This document shows positions 1 to 8,412 of a stretch of DNA of 64,000 bases, one piece after another (the stretch's first letter is position 1; the number at the start of each line of letters is the position of its first letter). The notes below the pieces were generated by a model that saw only the letters and a list, made by a program, of their open reading frames with translations, had not been told where the DNA came from and did no database searches. Source of the DNA: Fen-330 sp050008465 (GTDB lineage Bacteria; Acidobacteriota; Terriglobia; Bryobacterales; Bryobacteraceae); the NCBI GenBank assembly GCA_050008465.1, contig JBEKMO010000012.1, positions 1-64,000 of the forward strand, written 5' to 3'. The translations under genes and the position numbers were made by a program.

Positions 1-1331
1 ACGCGCTTGATGTTGATCAGGTGCTGCGGCCCGACGTTGTCGCTGGTGACATTGCCCGCCATGGCGCCGCAGCCGAGCGTCATCGAAGGCTGCAAGTTGG
101 TGGTGATGCCGGTCGAGCCGGCTGGCGCGCCCGTGTTCACAAGCACGCGCATGGCCGGCATGCGCATTCCGAACTCGCGAATCCGCTCGTCGTCCTTCGA
201 GTGGATGACGCAGGTGTGGCCCAACCCGCCGAAGCGCAGCAGCGCCTCGCAAATGTCCAAGGCCGCCGCATGATCCCGCACGAAGTAGAGCGCCAGCACC
301 GGAGAGAGCTTCTCCACCGAGAGCGGGTGCTCTTTGCCGACTCCCTCCAGTTCCGCGACGATGATCGAGGTATCGGCGGGGACCTCGAAGCCGGCCATCT
401 GCGCCAGGCGGACCGGCGACTGCGCCACGCACTCGGGATTGATCCGGAAGTTGTCCTTCAGTAGGACCTTGGTGAGCGCCTGCTTCTGCGCGTTGTTGCA
501 GAAAAAGGCCTTGCGCCGCTTCAATTCGGCGAGCACCGGCTCCCTAAGCGACTCCTCGCAAACCAGCGCCTGCTCGCTCGAGCACACCGTGCCGTAATCG
601 AAGGCCTTTCCCTCGACCACTTTGCCCACCGCCTCGGCGATCTCCGCAGTGCGCTCGAGGTACGCGGGCACGTTGCCGGGACCCACGCCGAACGCCGGCT
701 TGCCGCTGGAATAGGCGGCCTTGACCATGGCGTGGCCGCCGGTGGCCAGAATCACCGCAATGCGCTCATGCTTCATCAGCGCGTGCGTAGATTCCATCGT
801 CGGCGCGGTGATGCACTGGATGATGTCTTCCGGCGCTCCTGCCTGGATGGCGGCCTGGTACATCACGTCCGAGGCCGCCTTGGTGCACCTGGCCGCCCGC
901 GGGTGCGGGCTGATGACCACGGCGTTGCCGGCTTTGAGCGAGATGATCGCCTTGAAGAAAACCGTCGAAGTCGGGTTGGTGGTGGGCAGCAGGGCGGCGA
1001 CCACGCCCACGGGCACCCCGATTTCAACGACCTTCTGGTCCGGCAGCTCGCGCAGCACGCCGACTGTCTTCATGCTCCGGATGTAACGCGGCAACAGGTC
1101 CGAGTTCAGCAGGTTCTTGACGATCTTGTCCTGGACGTTACCGTACCTGGTCTCCTCGACCGCCATCTCCGCCAGCCGCTTGGAGTTGGCGCGCCCGGCC
1201 GCGGCCATGGCCTCGACGATAGCGTCCACCTGCTGCTGGTTATAGAGGCGATACTTTTGAAAAGCCGCGTACGCTTTCTCGACCTTGGCGCGAACTTCTT
1301 GCAAGGGAACGAGATCTTGATCGTGGGGCAT
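1..1331 (-). CDS. CoA-acylating aldehyde dehydrogenase (EutE/PduP type), C-terminus beyond window
   Basis: Oxidises an aldehyde to its acyl-CoA with NAD+, the usual core enzyme of catabolic bacterial microcompartments. Translating the minus strand from the ATG at 1331 gives an uninterrupted frame to the window edge (about 443 residues seen; relatives are usually 450-500). The nucleophile is in GTVCSSEQ, with Cys at about residue 250; other family-like stretches are LLPTTNPTSTVFFKAI and GHTCVIHS. The N-terminus (MPHDQDLVPLQEVRAKVEKAYAAF) is helical and could act as an encapsulation peptide, though it does not closely resemble the known PduP tag. The shell protein gene lies 38 bp upstream in the same orientation, so the two are probably one operon. 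Membership of the acylating family is secure; the substrate (acetaldehyde, propionaldehyde or lactaldehyde) cannot be read from the sequence. Confidence 0.9.
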   Translation of the reverse strand, partial: MPHDQDLVPLQEVRAKVEKAYAAFQKYRLYNQQQVDAIVEAMAAAGRANSKRLAEMAVEETRYGNVQDKIVKNLLNSDLLPRYIRSMKTVGVLRELPDQKVVEIGVPVGVVAALLPTTNPTSTVFFKAIISLKAGNAVVISPHPRAARCTKAASDVMYQAAIQAGAPEDIIQCITAPTMESTHALMKHERIAVILATGGHAMVKAAYSSGKPAFGVGPGNVPAYLERTAEIAEAVGKVVEGKAFDYGTVCSSEQALVCEESLREPVLAELKRRKAFFCNNAQKQALTKVLLKDNFRINPECVAQSPVRLAQMAGFEVPADTSIIVAELEGVGKEHPLSVEKLSPVLALYFVRDHAAALDICEALLRFGGLGHTCVIHSKDDERIREFGMRMPAMRVLVNTGAPAGSTGITTNLQPSMTLGCGAMAGNVTSDNVGPQHLINIKR

Positions 1332-1369
1332 GGGAAAACCCAGACCTGCCTAGAGCAGAGCTGCCGGCT

Positions 1370-1651
1370 TCAGGCGTTCTTCTTGAATCCCGGCAGGATC
1401 TTCTCGATCTCTTCGTGCGGGCGCGGAATCACATGCACCGAAACCAGCTCCCCGACCCGGCGGGCGGCGGCGGCTCCGGCATCCGTGGCGGCCTTCACGG
1501 CGCCCACGTCACCCCGTACCGTTACGGTCACGTAACCGGCGCCAATGTATTCCTTCCCCACCAGAATCACGTTGGCGGCTTTCACCATGGCGTCGGCGGC
1601 TTCGATGGCGCCGACCAGGCCCTTCGTCTCAATCAATCCGAGCGCTTCCAT
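1370..1651 (-). CDS. Bacterial microcompartment shell protein, BMC-H hexamer type
   Basis: A 93-residue single BMC domain, the standard length for PduA/EutM/CcmK-type hexameric facet proteins that tile the microcompartment shell and conduct small metabolites through a central pore. The pore loop reads IGAG at residues 36-39 (PduA has GSG), so Ala replaces Ser at the constriction. The C-terminal half (VTVRGDVGAVKAATDAGAAA, then VHVIPRPHEEIEKILP) is strongly PduA-like. An AGGAG ribosome-binding site lies 8 nt before the ATG. It is transcribed toward the aldehyde dehydrogenase, which supports a catabolic compartment handling an aldehyde. Other shell types (BMC-T, BMC-P) are not in view and may lie beyond the window edge. 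Confidence 0.96.
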   Translation of the reverse strand: MEALGLIETKGLVGAIEAADAMVKAANVILVGKEYIGAGYVTVTVRGDVGAVKAATDAGAAAARRVGELVSVHVIPRPHEEIEKILPGFKKNA

Positions 1652-1715
1652 ATGGACTACTCCTGTAGAAGATACGATTCCTCGCGATTAATCACGGTAG
1701 CACAATTCGCAGAGG

Positions 1716-2177
1716 CTATGGCGGCGGGGCGGGCGCGGGGATATGCGGGTCGCAGAGATCCTCCCAGGGGGCGAACCCGAGCGTGCCGGTGCTCCGGTCA
1801 TACCACAGGTATGCGTCTTTGCCTTTTCCGGGCGTCACTGTGACGATCACGTCGCCGTTGCAGTAGCGAGCCTTCCTGACCGCTGTCGCGGACGGATCGG
1901 AGAAGCTGCCCTGCGGCCCCCAATCCTCCATGAACCTTTTGAGCGGGTAGTCGGGACAGGACTGGGGGCAGCCCCAGTCCCGGTAGGCGGCCTGGTAATC
2001 CCGCCGGCGGAGGTCGTCGAGAAGCCTCTGGACCTGGCGCTTGGCCGGCCAGGTGCGAAAGGTAAAGTACAGGACCAGGGCCGCAATGCCCAGCGCCACG
2101 GCCGAAATCACCAGCCACCAGATGACTTTCGTGCGCCGTGCGTCCGCGACCCCGTACTCTTCGAGGTAGCCGGCCAT
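1716..2177 (-). CDS. Membrane-anchored protein of unknown function
   Basis: A 153-residue protein with one clear transmembrane helix at about residues 20-41 (VIWWLVISAVALGIAALVLY), then a soluble domain that should lie outside the cytoplasmic membrane. The soluble part begins with a helical stretch (VQRLLDDLRRRDYQAAYRDW) reminiscent of DUF4878/NTF2-like domains. It contains a CPQSCPDYP cysteine pair at about residues 70-77 and ends in a proline-rich tail. I do not recognise a function. It lies between the shell protein and the Skp-like gene, all on the same strand, but the 64-bp gap upstream of the shell gene and differing roles give no firm operon link. Confidence 0.75.
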   Translation of the reverse strand: MAGYLEEYGVADARRTKVIWWLVISAVALGIAALVLYFTFRTWPAKRQVQRLLDDLRRRDYQAAYRDWGCPQSCPDYPLKRFMEDWGPQGSFSDPSATAVRKARYCNGDVIVTVTPGKGKDAYLWYDRSTGTLGFAPWEDLCDPHIPAPAPPP

Positions 2178-2198
2178 GTGCTCGCCGTCCTAGCCGCC

Positions 2199-2723
2199 CT
2201 ACTTGATCGGGTAGGCTTTGTCGAACTCCGCGACCGCGTCCTTGGTCAGATCCAGAGCGGGCTTGAAATACAGCGCGGTGGAGGCATCCACCACCACGTC
2301 CATGCCGCGCTCTTCGGCAAGCTTCCTCACCACGCCCAGCATGCGCTGGCTGGTCCGGGAGAGGACGTCCTGGCGCTCGGCCTCAACCTCTTCCTGAAGG
2401 TCCTGGGTAAGGCGCTGCAAATCGCGCTGCCTGCGCTGCCCCTGTGCGGTCAGCTCGGAGGTGGCCTGCGGCGTGAGCTTGTCGGCGCCGGCCTGAAGCT
2501 TCTGCTGGATCTCGTCGAGCTCCCTGCGGAGTCTGTCCATCTCGGCCTGCCGCGGTTTGTACTTGGCTTCGAGATCCGCGGAAGCCTTCTTGATCTCGGC
2601 TGTGCTCAACACCGCCTGCCGTGAGTCGACGATGGCGACCTTGATCTGTGCCGCCGCGACACCGGCGAAAAGGGCCGCGCCAGCGGCCATCATGAATACG
2701 CGCGTAGAGGTATTTCGAAGCAT
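2199..2723 (-). CDS. OmpH/Skp-family periplasmic chaperone
   Basis: A 174-residue protein with an N-terminal signal peptide (VFMMAAGAALFAGVAAA, cleavage probably after AAA), a short strand typical of Skp (IKVAIVDSRQAVLSTAEIKK) and a long charged coiled coil (about residues 45-135) rich in Glu, Arg and Gln. It ends in a second strand (GMDVVVDASTALYFKP) and a helix. Skp trimers hold unfolded outer-membrane proteins in the periplasm between the Sec translocon and the BAM complex. The conserved order short strand, coiled coil, short strand and the usual length (about 160-180) support the call. There is no bamA beside it here; its other neighbours are a membrane protein and groES. Confidence 0.9.
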   Translation of the reverse strand: MLRNTSTRVFMMAAGAALFAGVAAAQIKVAIVDSRQAVLSTAEIKKASADLEAKYKPRQAEMDRLRRELDEIQQKLQAGADKLTPQATSELTAQGQRRQRDLQRLTQDLQEEVEAERQDVLSRTSQRMLGVVRKLAEERGMDVVVDASTALYFKPALDLTKDAVAEFDKAYPIK

Positions 2724-2795
2724 GTCAAGAGAATCCTTCCGGGAAAATGCATTCCTAGATTAACACACAGGGGTGCTGAATTAGCGGGCCTTCGT

Positions 2796-3086
2796 TCACT
2801 GGGTGAACACGCCCAGGATCTCGTCCTCGCGGACGATGAGGTACTCCTCCCCGCCGGTCTTGATATCCGACCCGGAGTACTTCCCGAACAGGATGCGGTC
2901 GCCGGCCTTGACATCCACCGGCGCGCGCTCGCCGTCCTCGAGCATCTTGCCGTTGCCGACAGCTATCACCTCGCCCCGTTGGGGCTTCTCCTTGGCGGTA
3001 TCGGGGATAATGATGCCGCCGATCCTGGTTTCCGACTCCTCAGTGCGTTTCACAAGTACACGATCGTGAAGCGGGCGGATGGTCAT
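2796..3086 (-). CDS. groES: Co-chaperonin GroES
   Basis: Ten-kilodalton co-chaperonin that caps GroEL and closes the folding chamber. The start is the ATG giving MTIRPLHDRVLVKR, because an AGGGAAGGAG ribosome-binding site lies just upstream; a longer frame from 3116 would add ten residues with no family resemblance. The protein is 96 residues, the normal length. It has the N-terminal barrel strands, a mobile loop region (EESETRIGGIIIPDTAKEKP) with the GGI motif that contacts GroEL, and the C-terminal strands ending GVFTQ. groEL is not next to it: the gene downstream is the Skp-like chaperone, so groES is unlinked from its usual partner here. Confidence 0.97.
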   Translation of the reverse strand: MTIRPLHDRVLVKRTEESETRIGGIIIPDTAKEKPQRGEVIAVGNGKMLEDGERAPVDVKAGDRILFGKYSGSDIKTGGEEYLIVREDEILGVFTQ

Positions 3087-3155
3087 AGTGAATCGCTCCT
3101 TCCCTGACGATCCCATTATAGAAGGAACGGCGTGTTATATCAGTAGGGGCGGGCG

Positions 3156-3232
3156 GACCGCTCCCTTACGGTCGCGGTTCGGTGCCGGGGGGGCGCGGAG
3201 CAGCACCGAACCGCGCGCGTCAGCAAGCGGTC
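3156..3232. repeat. Imperfect palindrome resembling a dispersed REP-like repeat
   Basis: Arms of 30 nt at 3156-3185 and 3203-3232 pair with about six mismatches around a short G-rich loop. The left arm contains GCTCCCTTACGGTCGCGG, which matches the arm of the perfect 23-bp hairpin at 38358-38418 at all but one position in that stretch. It lies between groES and the oxidoreductase gene, ending 17 nt before the latter's start, so it could also influence expression as a hairpin in the leader. Confidence 0.6.
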
Positions 3233-3249
3233 TGCGAGAGGAGGCGAGC

Positions 3250-4206
3250 TTGTCGGCAATCCGTGTGGCGGTGGTGGGAGCGGGGGAGTTCGGGCGGAAC
3301 CATATGCGGGTGATCCGCCAGTCCGGGCGCGCCGGGTTGGTGGCGGTGGTCGACACCGACCGGGCGCGGGCGGCGGATGCCGCCGCGCAGTTCGAGTGCC
3401 CGGCGCTCGATCTGGCGGAGTTGCCGGGCCGGGCGGACGCTGCGGTCGTCGCGGTTCCGACGGTTGCGCATTGCGCGGTGGGCTGCGCGCTGCTGGAAGC
3501 AGGTCTGGATGTGCTGGTGGAAAAGCCCATCGCACCGGACCTGGCCTCGGCTCGCCAGTTGATCGAGGCCGCGCGGGCGAGCTCGCGCGTGCTCCAGGTG
3601 GGCCACCTGGAGCGCTTCAACCCCGCGGTGGCCGCGCTGCGGTCCATCGCCGGGCTGCCGCTGTTCTTCGAAGTCCACCGCATGAGCGTGTTCACCCCGC
3701 GCAGCCTGGACATCGACGTGGTGCTCGACCTGATGATCCACGACCTAGACATTGTGCTGAGCCTGGTCGGGCAGAAGCCCGAGGAGGTGCGCGGCGCGGG
3801 CATCTCGGTCCTCTCCCGCAAGGTGGACATCGCCAACGTGCGCCTGGCGTTTCCCAGCGGGTGTGTGGCCAACCTGACCGCCAGCCGCGTCTCCACCGAG
3901 CGGGTCCGGAAACTGCGCCTCTTCCAGCCGCGTCAATATGTTTCGGTGGATTACGCGCGCCAGGAGTGTGCCGTGTCCGAGGTGGGGGGCAACCGCCAGA
4001 TCGGATTCCGGCTGCTGCCGGTGGAGAAAGCCGAACCGCTGCGGCTGGAGCTGGAGTCGTTCTTCGATACGGTCGAGACGCGCCGCAGGCCGGTGGTGAG
4101 CGGGGAAGACGCCTACCAGGCCCTGGAGACGGCTTTGGCCATTCTTGACAAGATCGAAGAACACTCCCGCCGGGTGGGGGACTCCGTGGCCGCTTGGAAG
4201 TCGTGA
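3250..4206 (+). CDS. Gfo/Idh/MocA-family NAD(P)-dependent oxidoreductase
   Basis: A 318-residue Rossmann-fold dehydrogenase. The start is taken as TTG at 3250 because AGGAGG lies at 3239-3244 with a 5-nt spacer, and the protein then opens with the nucleotide-binding strand IRVAVVGAGEFGRNHMRVI (GxGxxG). EKPIA at about residue 93 carries the family's conserved lysine. The C-terminal sheet domain includes VLDLMIHDLDIVLSL, whose HD is typical of the sugar-oxidoreductase branch. Substrates in this family are usually sugars, sugar nucleotides or inositols; none can be assigned. The next gene (TonB-type) starts 1 bp after its stop, so the two are probably cotranscribed. Confidence 0.9.
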   Translation: MSAIRVAVVGAGEFGRNHMRVIRQSGRAGLVAVVDTDRARAADAAAQFECPALDLAELPGRADAAVVAVPTVAHCAVGCALLEAGLDVLVEKPIAPDLASARQLIEAARASSRVLQVGHLERFNPAVAALRSIAGLPLFFEVHRMSVFTPRSLDIDVVLDLMIHDLDIVLSLVGQKPEEVRGAGISVLSRKVDIANVRLAFPSGCVANLTASRVSTERVRKLRLFQPRQYVSVDYARQECAVSEVGGNRQIGFRLLPVEKAEPLRLELESFFDTVETRRRPVVSGEDAYQALETALAILDKIEEHSRRVGDSVAAWKS

Positions 4207-5229
4207 ATGGAAGCCCTGGTCCGCCCAACAACTGCTTACAGTGAGCCGCGACTGCTCCTGGAGTGGCCGGCCCAGCGGCGGCGAGCCTCCGCGTGGATCT
4301 TCTCGTTGCTGCTGCACGCGGTCGCCCTGGTCGCCCTGACCCTGGCGCCCCGAAGTATCCTGGAGCCGCCGGAGGGCGCCGTGCGGGAGCGAACCGTGAC
4401 TCCGCTGGTGGCTCCGCCCAGGGAACTGACACAGAAAACGCCCAACCAGGGCAGGGTGGGCCGCGAGTTCACGCTGGAGAGCCTGCTGGCCCGCCCGCGC
4501 GTTCTGGTGCCGCCCGGCCCGCCAGCCATGGCACGAACACCGGCCCGTGTCCCTTCGCTGCCCGAGCCGCCCAAAGTGGAAACTCGGGCGCTCCCCAATA
4601 CGCAGACGCCCCCGCTCGGATCGAGTCTCACCGCGCCTCCGCCGCCTCCGCCGCGGATCCAGGCCGAGGAGAGGCCCAAGCTGGCGTTTGAGACGCCCGG
4701 CGCTCCGAGCCGCCCGCCCACTAGGCCCGGCGGCCTGGCGCCCTCGAGGGGGATCGCACCTCCCGCCGACTCCGTCACCGAGGCTGCCCGCAGCGCGATC
4801 CACTCCGGGGGCGCCGGGATCGCGGTAGGGGACCTCGACTTGCAGGGCCCGGGCGGCATCGGGCCGGGGCTGAATGTGCCGCCGGCGCCCGGCCGGACCG
4901 CCAGCGCCCTCGAGCTGCTCGGCGACCCGATGGGAGTGGATTTCAAACCCTACCTCATCCGGATTCTGGCCGCCGTCAAGCGCAACTGGCTGGCGGTCTA
5001 CCCGGAAAGCGCCCGGCTGGGGCGCGTCGGCCGGGTTCAGATTCAGTTCGCCATCGCGCGGGACGGCAGCGTTCCCAAGCTGGTGATCGCATCGACCTCC
5101 GGAACCCGGGCGCTCGATCTGGCCGCCGTGGCGGGCATCGATTCTTCCACTCCCTTCCCGCCCTTGCCCAACGATTTCAAGGGGAGCCAGGTGCGTTTGC
5201 AGTTCACCTTCAGTTACAACATGAAGTAG
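4207..5229 (+). CDS. TonB C-terminal domain protein (energy transducer)
   Basis: A 340-residue protein built like TonB. It has a cytoplasmic N-terminus, one membrane helix at about residues 28-47 (AWIFSLLLHAVALVALTLAP, with the membrane His that TonB relatives use for coupling to ExbB/ExbD) and a long proline-rich periplasmic spacer (about 50-235, with PPPPPP). The C-terminal TonB fold begins at FKPYLIRILAAVKRNW and includes GRVQIQFAIARDGSVPKL. TonB passes proton-motive force to outer-membrane receptors. No exbB or exbD is adjacent. It directly follows the oxidoreductase stop. Confidence 0.88.
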   Translation: MEALVRPTTAYSEPRLLLEWPAQRRRASAWIFSLLLHAVALVALTLAPRSILEPPEGAVRERTVTPLVAPPRELTQKTPNQGRVGREFTLESLLARPRVLVPPGPPAMARTPARVPSLPEPPKVETRALPNTQTPPLGSSLTAPPPPPPRIQAEERPKLAFETPGAPSRPPTRPGGLAPSRGIAPPADSVTEAARSAIHSGGAGIAVGDLDLQGPGGIGPGLNVPPAPGRTASALELLGDPMGVDFKPYLIRILAAVKRNWLAVYPESARLGRVGRVQIQFAIARDGSVPKLVIASTSGTRALDLAAVAGIDSSTPFPPLPNDFKGSQVRLQFTFSYNMK

Positions 5230-5249
5230 CCGGCGGCGAGCGCGCCAGC

Positions 5250-5269
5250 GGCAGGCCAGGCGGCCTGCC
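5250..5269. terminator. GC-rich hairpin between convergent genes, possible terminator
   Basis: A perfect 8-bp stem (GGCAGGCC / GGCCTGCC) with a 4-nt loop sits 20 bp after the TonB-type gene and 27 bp from the end of the convergent P-ATPase gene. There is no U-tract, so an intrinsic terminator is uncertain, but the position suits a bidirectional one. Confidence 0.35.
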
Positions 5270-5296
5270 CGTACTGCGGGCGCCCGGTCCTGCGTG

Positions 5297-7840
5297 TCAA
5301 AGCAACGCATGCCGGCGATAGAACCAGGTCTTGACGGCTTGCACCAAAATCAGGTATGTCAGGGCAAGTAGCGAAATCGCACCCAGCAACGACAGCGGTA
5401 ATGGGGTAAACCCAAGCACGACGCCGAGGCGCGTGTACGGCAGTGCGGCGCCGGCAACGGAGACGGCAACAACCCCTATCAGCAACCGCCCGCTCGGACG
5501 GCTCTTGAACGGGTTACCCGCCGTCCGGATCACAAACACCACCAGCGTCTGCGTGGCGAGGGATTCCACAAACCATCCGGTCCGGAACAGCGGCGCGTTG
5601 GCGGCAGCGTGGAACAACCAGAGGAGGACTCCGAAGGTGAGGAAATCGTAGATGGAGCTGATGGGGCCTATGATCGTCATGAACTGGCGAATGAACCCGA
5701 TCTGCCACCGTTTGGGCTTGTGCAGCAGGGCCGGATCGACATTATCGCCGGGGACGGCGACCTGTGAGGTGTCGTACAGAAAGTTGTTCAGCAGGATTTG
5801 AGTCGGCAACATGGGCAGGAATGGCAGGAAAAGCGACGCCGCGGCCATGCTGAACATATTGCCGAAGTTGGAACTGGTGCTCATGACGATGTACTTCATG
5901 ATGTTGGCGAAGCACCGCCGTCCCTCGATTACCCCCTCGTTCAGGACCGCCAGGTCCTTCTCCAGCAGGATGATTTTCGCGGCATCTTTGGCCACATCCA
6001 CGCCATTCATTACCGAAATGCCGACGTCCGCGGTGTGCAGTGACGGAGCATCGTTGATGCCGTCACCGATGTACCCGACGACGTGCCCGCGTGCCTTCAG
6101 ACCGAGGATTACCCGGTTCTTCTGTTCCGGAGACACACGGGCGAAGATGGCGCCGTGCTCCGCCTGGTAAGCCAGGGCGGCATCGTCTATCGTGTCCACC
6201 TGGTCGCCGGTGACAATGCGGTCGGTAGCCAGCCCGACATCGTGGGCTACCTTCTGCGTCACGTACTGATTGTCGCCGGTCATAATGACCACAGAAACAC
6301 CGTTCTTGTTCAGCGCTTCGAGAACCGCAACAATCCCCTCCTTAGGCGGGTCAAGGAATGCCGCAAACCCGGCCAGCGTCATCTCCTGCTCGGCCGCGAG
6401 CGCATAAGCATCCTGCTGCTCCACCTTCCGGTGTGCGACTCCAAGAACGCGGTACCCGTCGGCACTCAACTTCTGGAAGGTCTCCGCCGCCTGGGCTCGC
6501 CGGCTTTCGTCGAACGGCTGGGGAGCCCCGTCAATGAGGACGGTCCCGCAAATGGCAAACACGCTTTCCGCCTCGCCCTTGGTAATGAGGAGGTCCTCGC
6601 CGCCACGACGCACCACCACGGAGAGGCGCTTGCGGCTGAAGTCGAAGGGAATCTCGTCCACCTTCTCATACTCCGCAATGGCAGGGTGCTCATGCTTCAA
6701 GATGGCGTCGTCCAGCGGGCTCCGGATGCCGGCTTGAAAGTAACTGTTCAGATAGACAAGCCGAAGGACGTTTTCGTCGTCCTGCCCCTGAACGTCCACG
6801 TGCCGGTCCAGCACGATCTCGCCTTCGGTCAGGGTCCCGGTTTTATCGCTGCAGAGAATCTCCACGCTGCCGAAGTCCTCGATCGCCGTAAGCTGCTTGA
6901 CCAGCACTTTCTTTCTCGCCATCCGCCGCGCGCCCTGCGCCAGCGTGATGGTGATGATCATCGGCATCATCTCCGGCGTCATCCCGACGGCCAGCGCGAT
7001 CGAGAACAAAAACGATTCCAGCAGCGGACGATGCAAGACGATGTTCACCAGCAGGACGAAGAGCACCAGCAGCATGATCACTCGCGTGATCATCAACCCG
7101 AAGTGGCGTATTCCACGGCCGAATTCGGTCTCCGGCGGCCGCATGGCCAGCCGTTGGGCAATCTCGCCGAAGGCGGTGTCTTTGCCTGTGCGAACGATGA
7201 CTGCGGTGCCGATTCCCGTTTGAACAGCAGTCCCCAGGAAAACGCTGTTGCTGGCGTCGGCAATTCCGTGTTGCCCCTTGGGAAGATCATCCGCCGCCTT
7301 GTCGACGGGCAAAGACTCCCCCGTGAGCGCGGACTCGCGCACGTGCAGGTCCTTGGCGTCCAATAAACGGGCATCGGCTGGCGCCAGGTCCCCGGCATTG
7401 AGCCGCACGACATCCCCGGGGACCAGCTCTGCGATCGGCAACTCCAGTTCGTGTCCGTCACGCACGGCCGCGGCGGTTCTCGCAACCTGCTTCCGAATGT
7501 CCTCCACCGCATGCCTGGCCTGAAACTCCACGTAGAAGTTCACCATCACGCTGAGCAGGACTATGGCGATGATGATCGAGCCGCCGGCCGCATCGTGCAG
7601 CACGATCGAGATGGCGCTGGCCGCCAGAAGAATGAGGACGAGAGGATTGGCAAAAAAGCGCAGAATACCAATCAGAGCAGCGAAGCGAGACTCCCCTACC
7701 AGGCTGTTCGGGCCATGGAGACGCAGCCGCTGTTTCGCCTCGGCGGAAGTCAGCCCGGCTGGAGTTGCTTCGAGCAGGCCAAGCAGGTCCCGCAGGGGCA
7801 TATCCCAGAAGCGGTCCAGCGTCTTGTTTGGTTTGCTCAT
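5297..7840 (-). CDS. mgtA: Magnesium-translocating P-type ATPase
   Basis: An 847-residue P3B-type ATPase that drives Mg2+ into the cell. It begins with a cation-ATPase N-terminal domain (GLTSAEAKQRLRLHGPN). The actuator loop has LTGESLPVDK. The phosphorylation motif CSDKTGTLT lies at about residue 330, with the nucleotide-binding domain after it and the hinge GDGINDAPSL at about 595. The last third contains several membrane helices and NFGNMFSMAAASLFLPFLPM, characteristic of MgtA/MgtB. Length and motif order match full-length MgtA (about 890-900), slightly shorter at the N-terminus. No mgtC is adjacent. The 283 bp upstream contain no gene; I could not recognise a leader-peptide or M-box-type element there. 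Confidence 0.95.
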   Translation of the reverse strand: MSKPNKTLDRFWDMPLRDLLGLLEATPAGLTSAEAKQRLRLHGPNSLVGESRFAALIGILRFFANPLVLILLAASAISIVLHDAAGGSIIIAIVLLSVMVNFYVEFQARHAVEDIRKQVARTAAAVRDGHELELPIAELVPGDVVRLNAGDLAPADARLLDAKDLHVRESALTGESLPVDKAADDLPKGQHGIADASNSVFLGTAVQTGIGTAVIVRTGKDTAFGEIAQRLAMRPPETEFGRGIRHFGLMITRVIMLLVLFVLLVNIVLHRPLLESFLFSIALAVGMTPEMMPMIITITLAQGARRMARKKVLVKQLTAIEDFGSVEILCSDKTGTLTEGEIVLDRHVDVQGQDDENVLRLVYLNSYFQAGIRSPLDDAILKHEHPAIAEYEKVDEIPFDFSRKRLSVVVRRGGEDLLITKGEAESVFAICGTVLIDGAPQPFDESRRAQAAETFQKLSADGYRVLGVAHRKVEQQDAYALAAEQEMTLAGFAAFLDPPKEGIVAVLEALNKNGVSVVIMTGDNQYVTQKVAHDVGLATDRIVTGDQVDTIDDAALAYQAEHGAIFARVSPEQKNRVILGLKARGHVVGYIGDGINDAPSLHTADVGISVMNGVDVAKDAAKIILLEKDLAVLNEGVIEGRRCFANIMKYIVMSTSSNFGNMFSMAAASLFLPFLPMLPTQILLNNFLYDTSQVAVPGDNVDPALLHKPKRWQIGFIRQFMTIIGPISSIYDFLTFGVLLWLFHAAANAPLFRTGWFVESLATQTLVVFVIRTAGNPFKSRPSGRLLIGVVAVSVAGAALPYTRLGVVLGFTPLPLSLLGAISLLALTYLILVQAVKTWFYRRHALL

Positions 7841-8123
7841 GCGCAGCCTCTCCCTTGAATTCTACATGCTGTCTGGGCTTGACACCCCCCCGCGCAGGGC
7901 TATTGGGCGACTTCGGGCTTGATTGCATGGCTTGTGCCGGTAGACAGCTCGCTGCTGCCGGAAGTTTGACCTGCAGCAACTGCCGGGTCAGTGCAGATTC
8001 TGCACCTTGCGCCAGTGGAACTCCCCGGTCCGGCAGTGTGCCGGTTGGCCCGCAGTCCCCAGGTAGCGCAACTCGCCGCTTTGGACCCGCGCTTGCACTC
8101 ATGCGTCGCGAAGGAGCAATAAG

Positions 8124-8276
8124 ATGCTTTGGACAATCTGTGTAATCCTGCTGGTGATGTGGGCGTTGGGAATGGCCAGCTCCTATACCGCCGGCGGGCT
8201 GATTCACGTCCTGTTGGTCATTGGTCTGGTGATACTGGTAATCCGCCTGATTCAGGGACGCAGGATCGTTACTTAG
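8124..8276 (+). CDS. Small membrane protein, lmo0937-like
   Basis: A 50-residue protein, MLWTICVILLVMWALGMASS followed by a second hydrophobic segment (GGLIHVLLVIGLVILVIRLI), giving two membrane helices joined by a short Ser/Tyr/Gly turn. GGAG lies at 8112-8115, 8 nt before the ATG. This matches the short lmo0937/DUF5670 family, widespread in bacteria and often stress-induced but of unknown function. It is divergent from mgtA and stands alone. Confidence 0.8.
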   Translation: MLWTICVILLVMWALGMASSYTAGGLIHVLLVIGLVILVIRLIQGRRIVT

Positions 8277-8412
8277 CAAGTTCGGACTGGCCAGGCCTCG
8301 CCAGGCCGGTGGCAGGCTGGCGCTTCGACATCCTCAACTTCGTTCAGCACGAAAACGGGCGCGGTTCGGATCACTGAGCCCGTTCCGAGGCGGCTTGCTA
8401 GAATAGGACGCG

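Noticed and set aside
1743..2624. Long plus-strand frame of 293 residues
   Set aside because: It is the antisense of the membrane protein and Skp-like genes, with His/Arg/Gly-rich composition typical of GC-rich shadow frames.
7841..8123. Mg2+ riboswitch (M-box) or mgtA leader peptide
   Set aside because: I could not recognise the conserved helices or a proline-rich leader frame in this 283-bp region. A covariance-model search would decide.
7458..8279. 273-residue minus-strand frame upstream of the P-ATPase
   Set aside because: It overlaps the start of the P-ATPase in another frame and the clear small membrane protein on the plus strand. No family resemblance.
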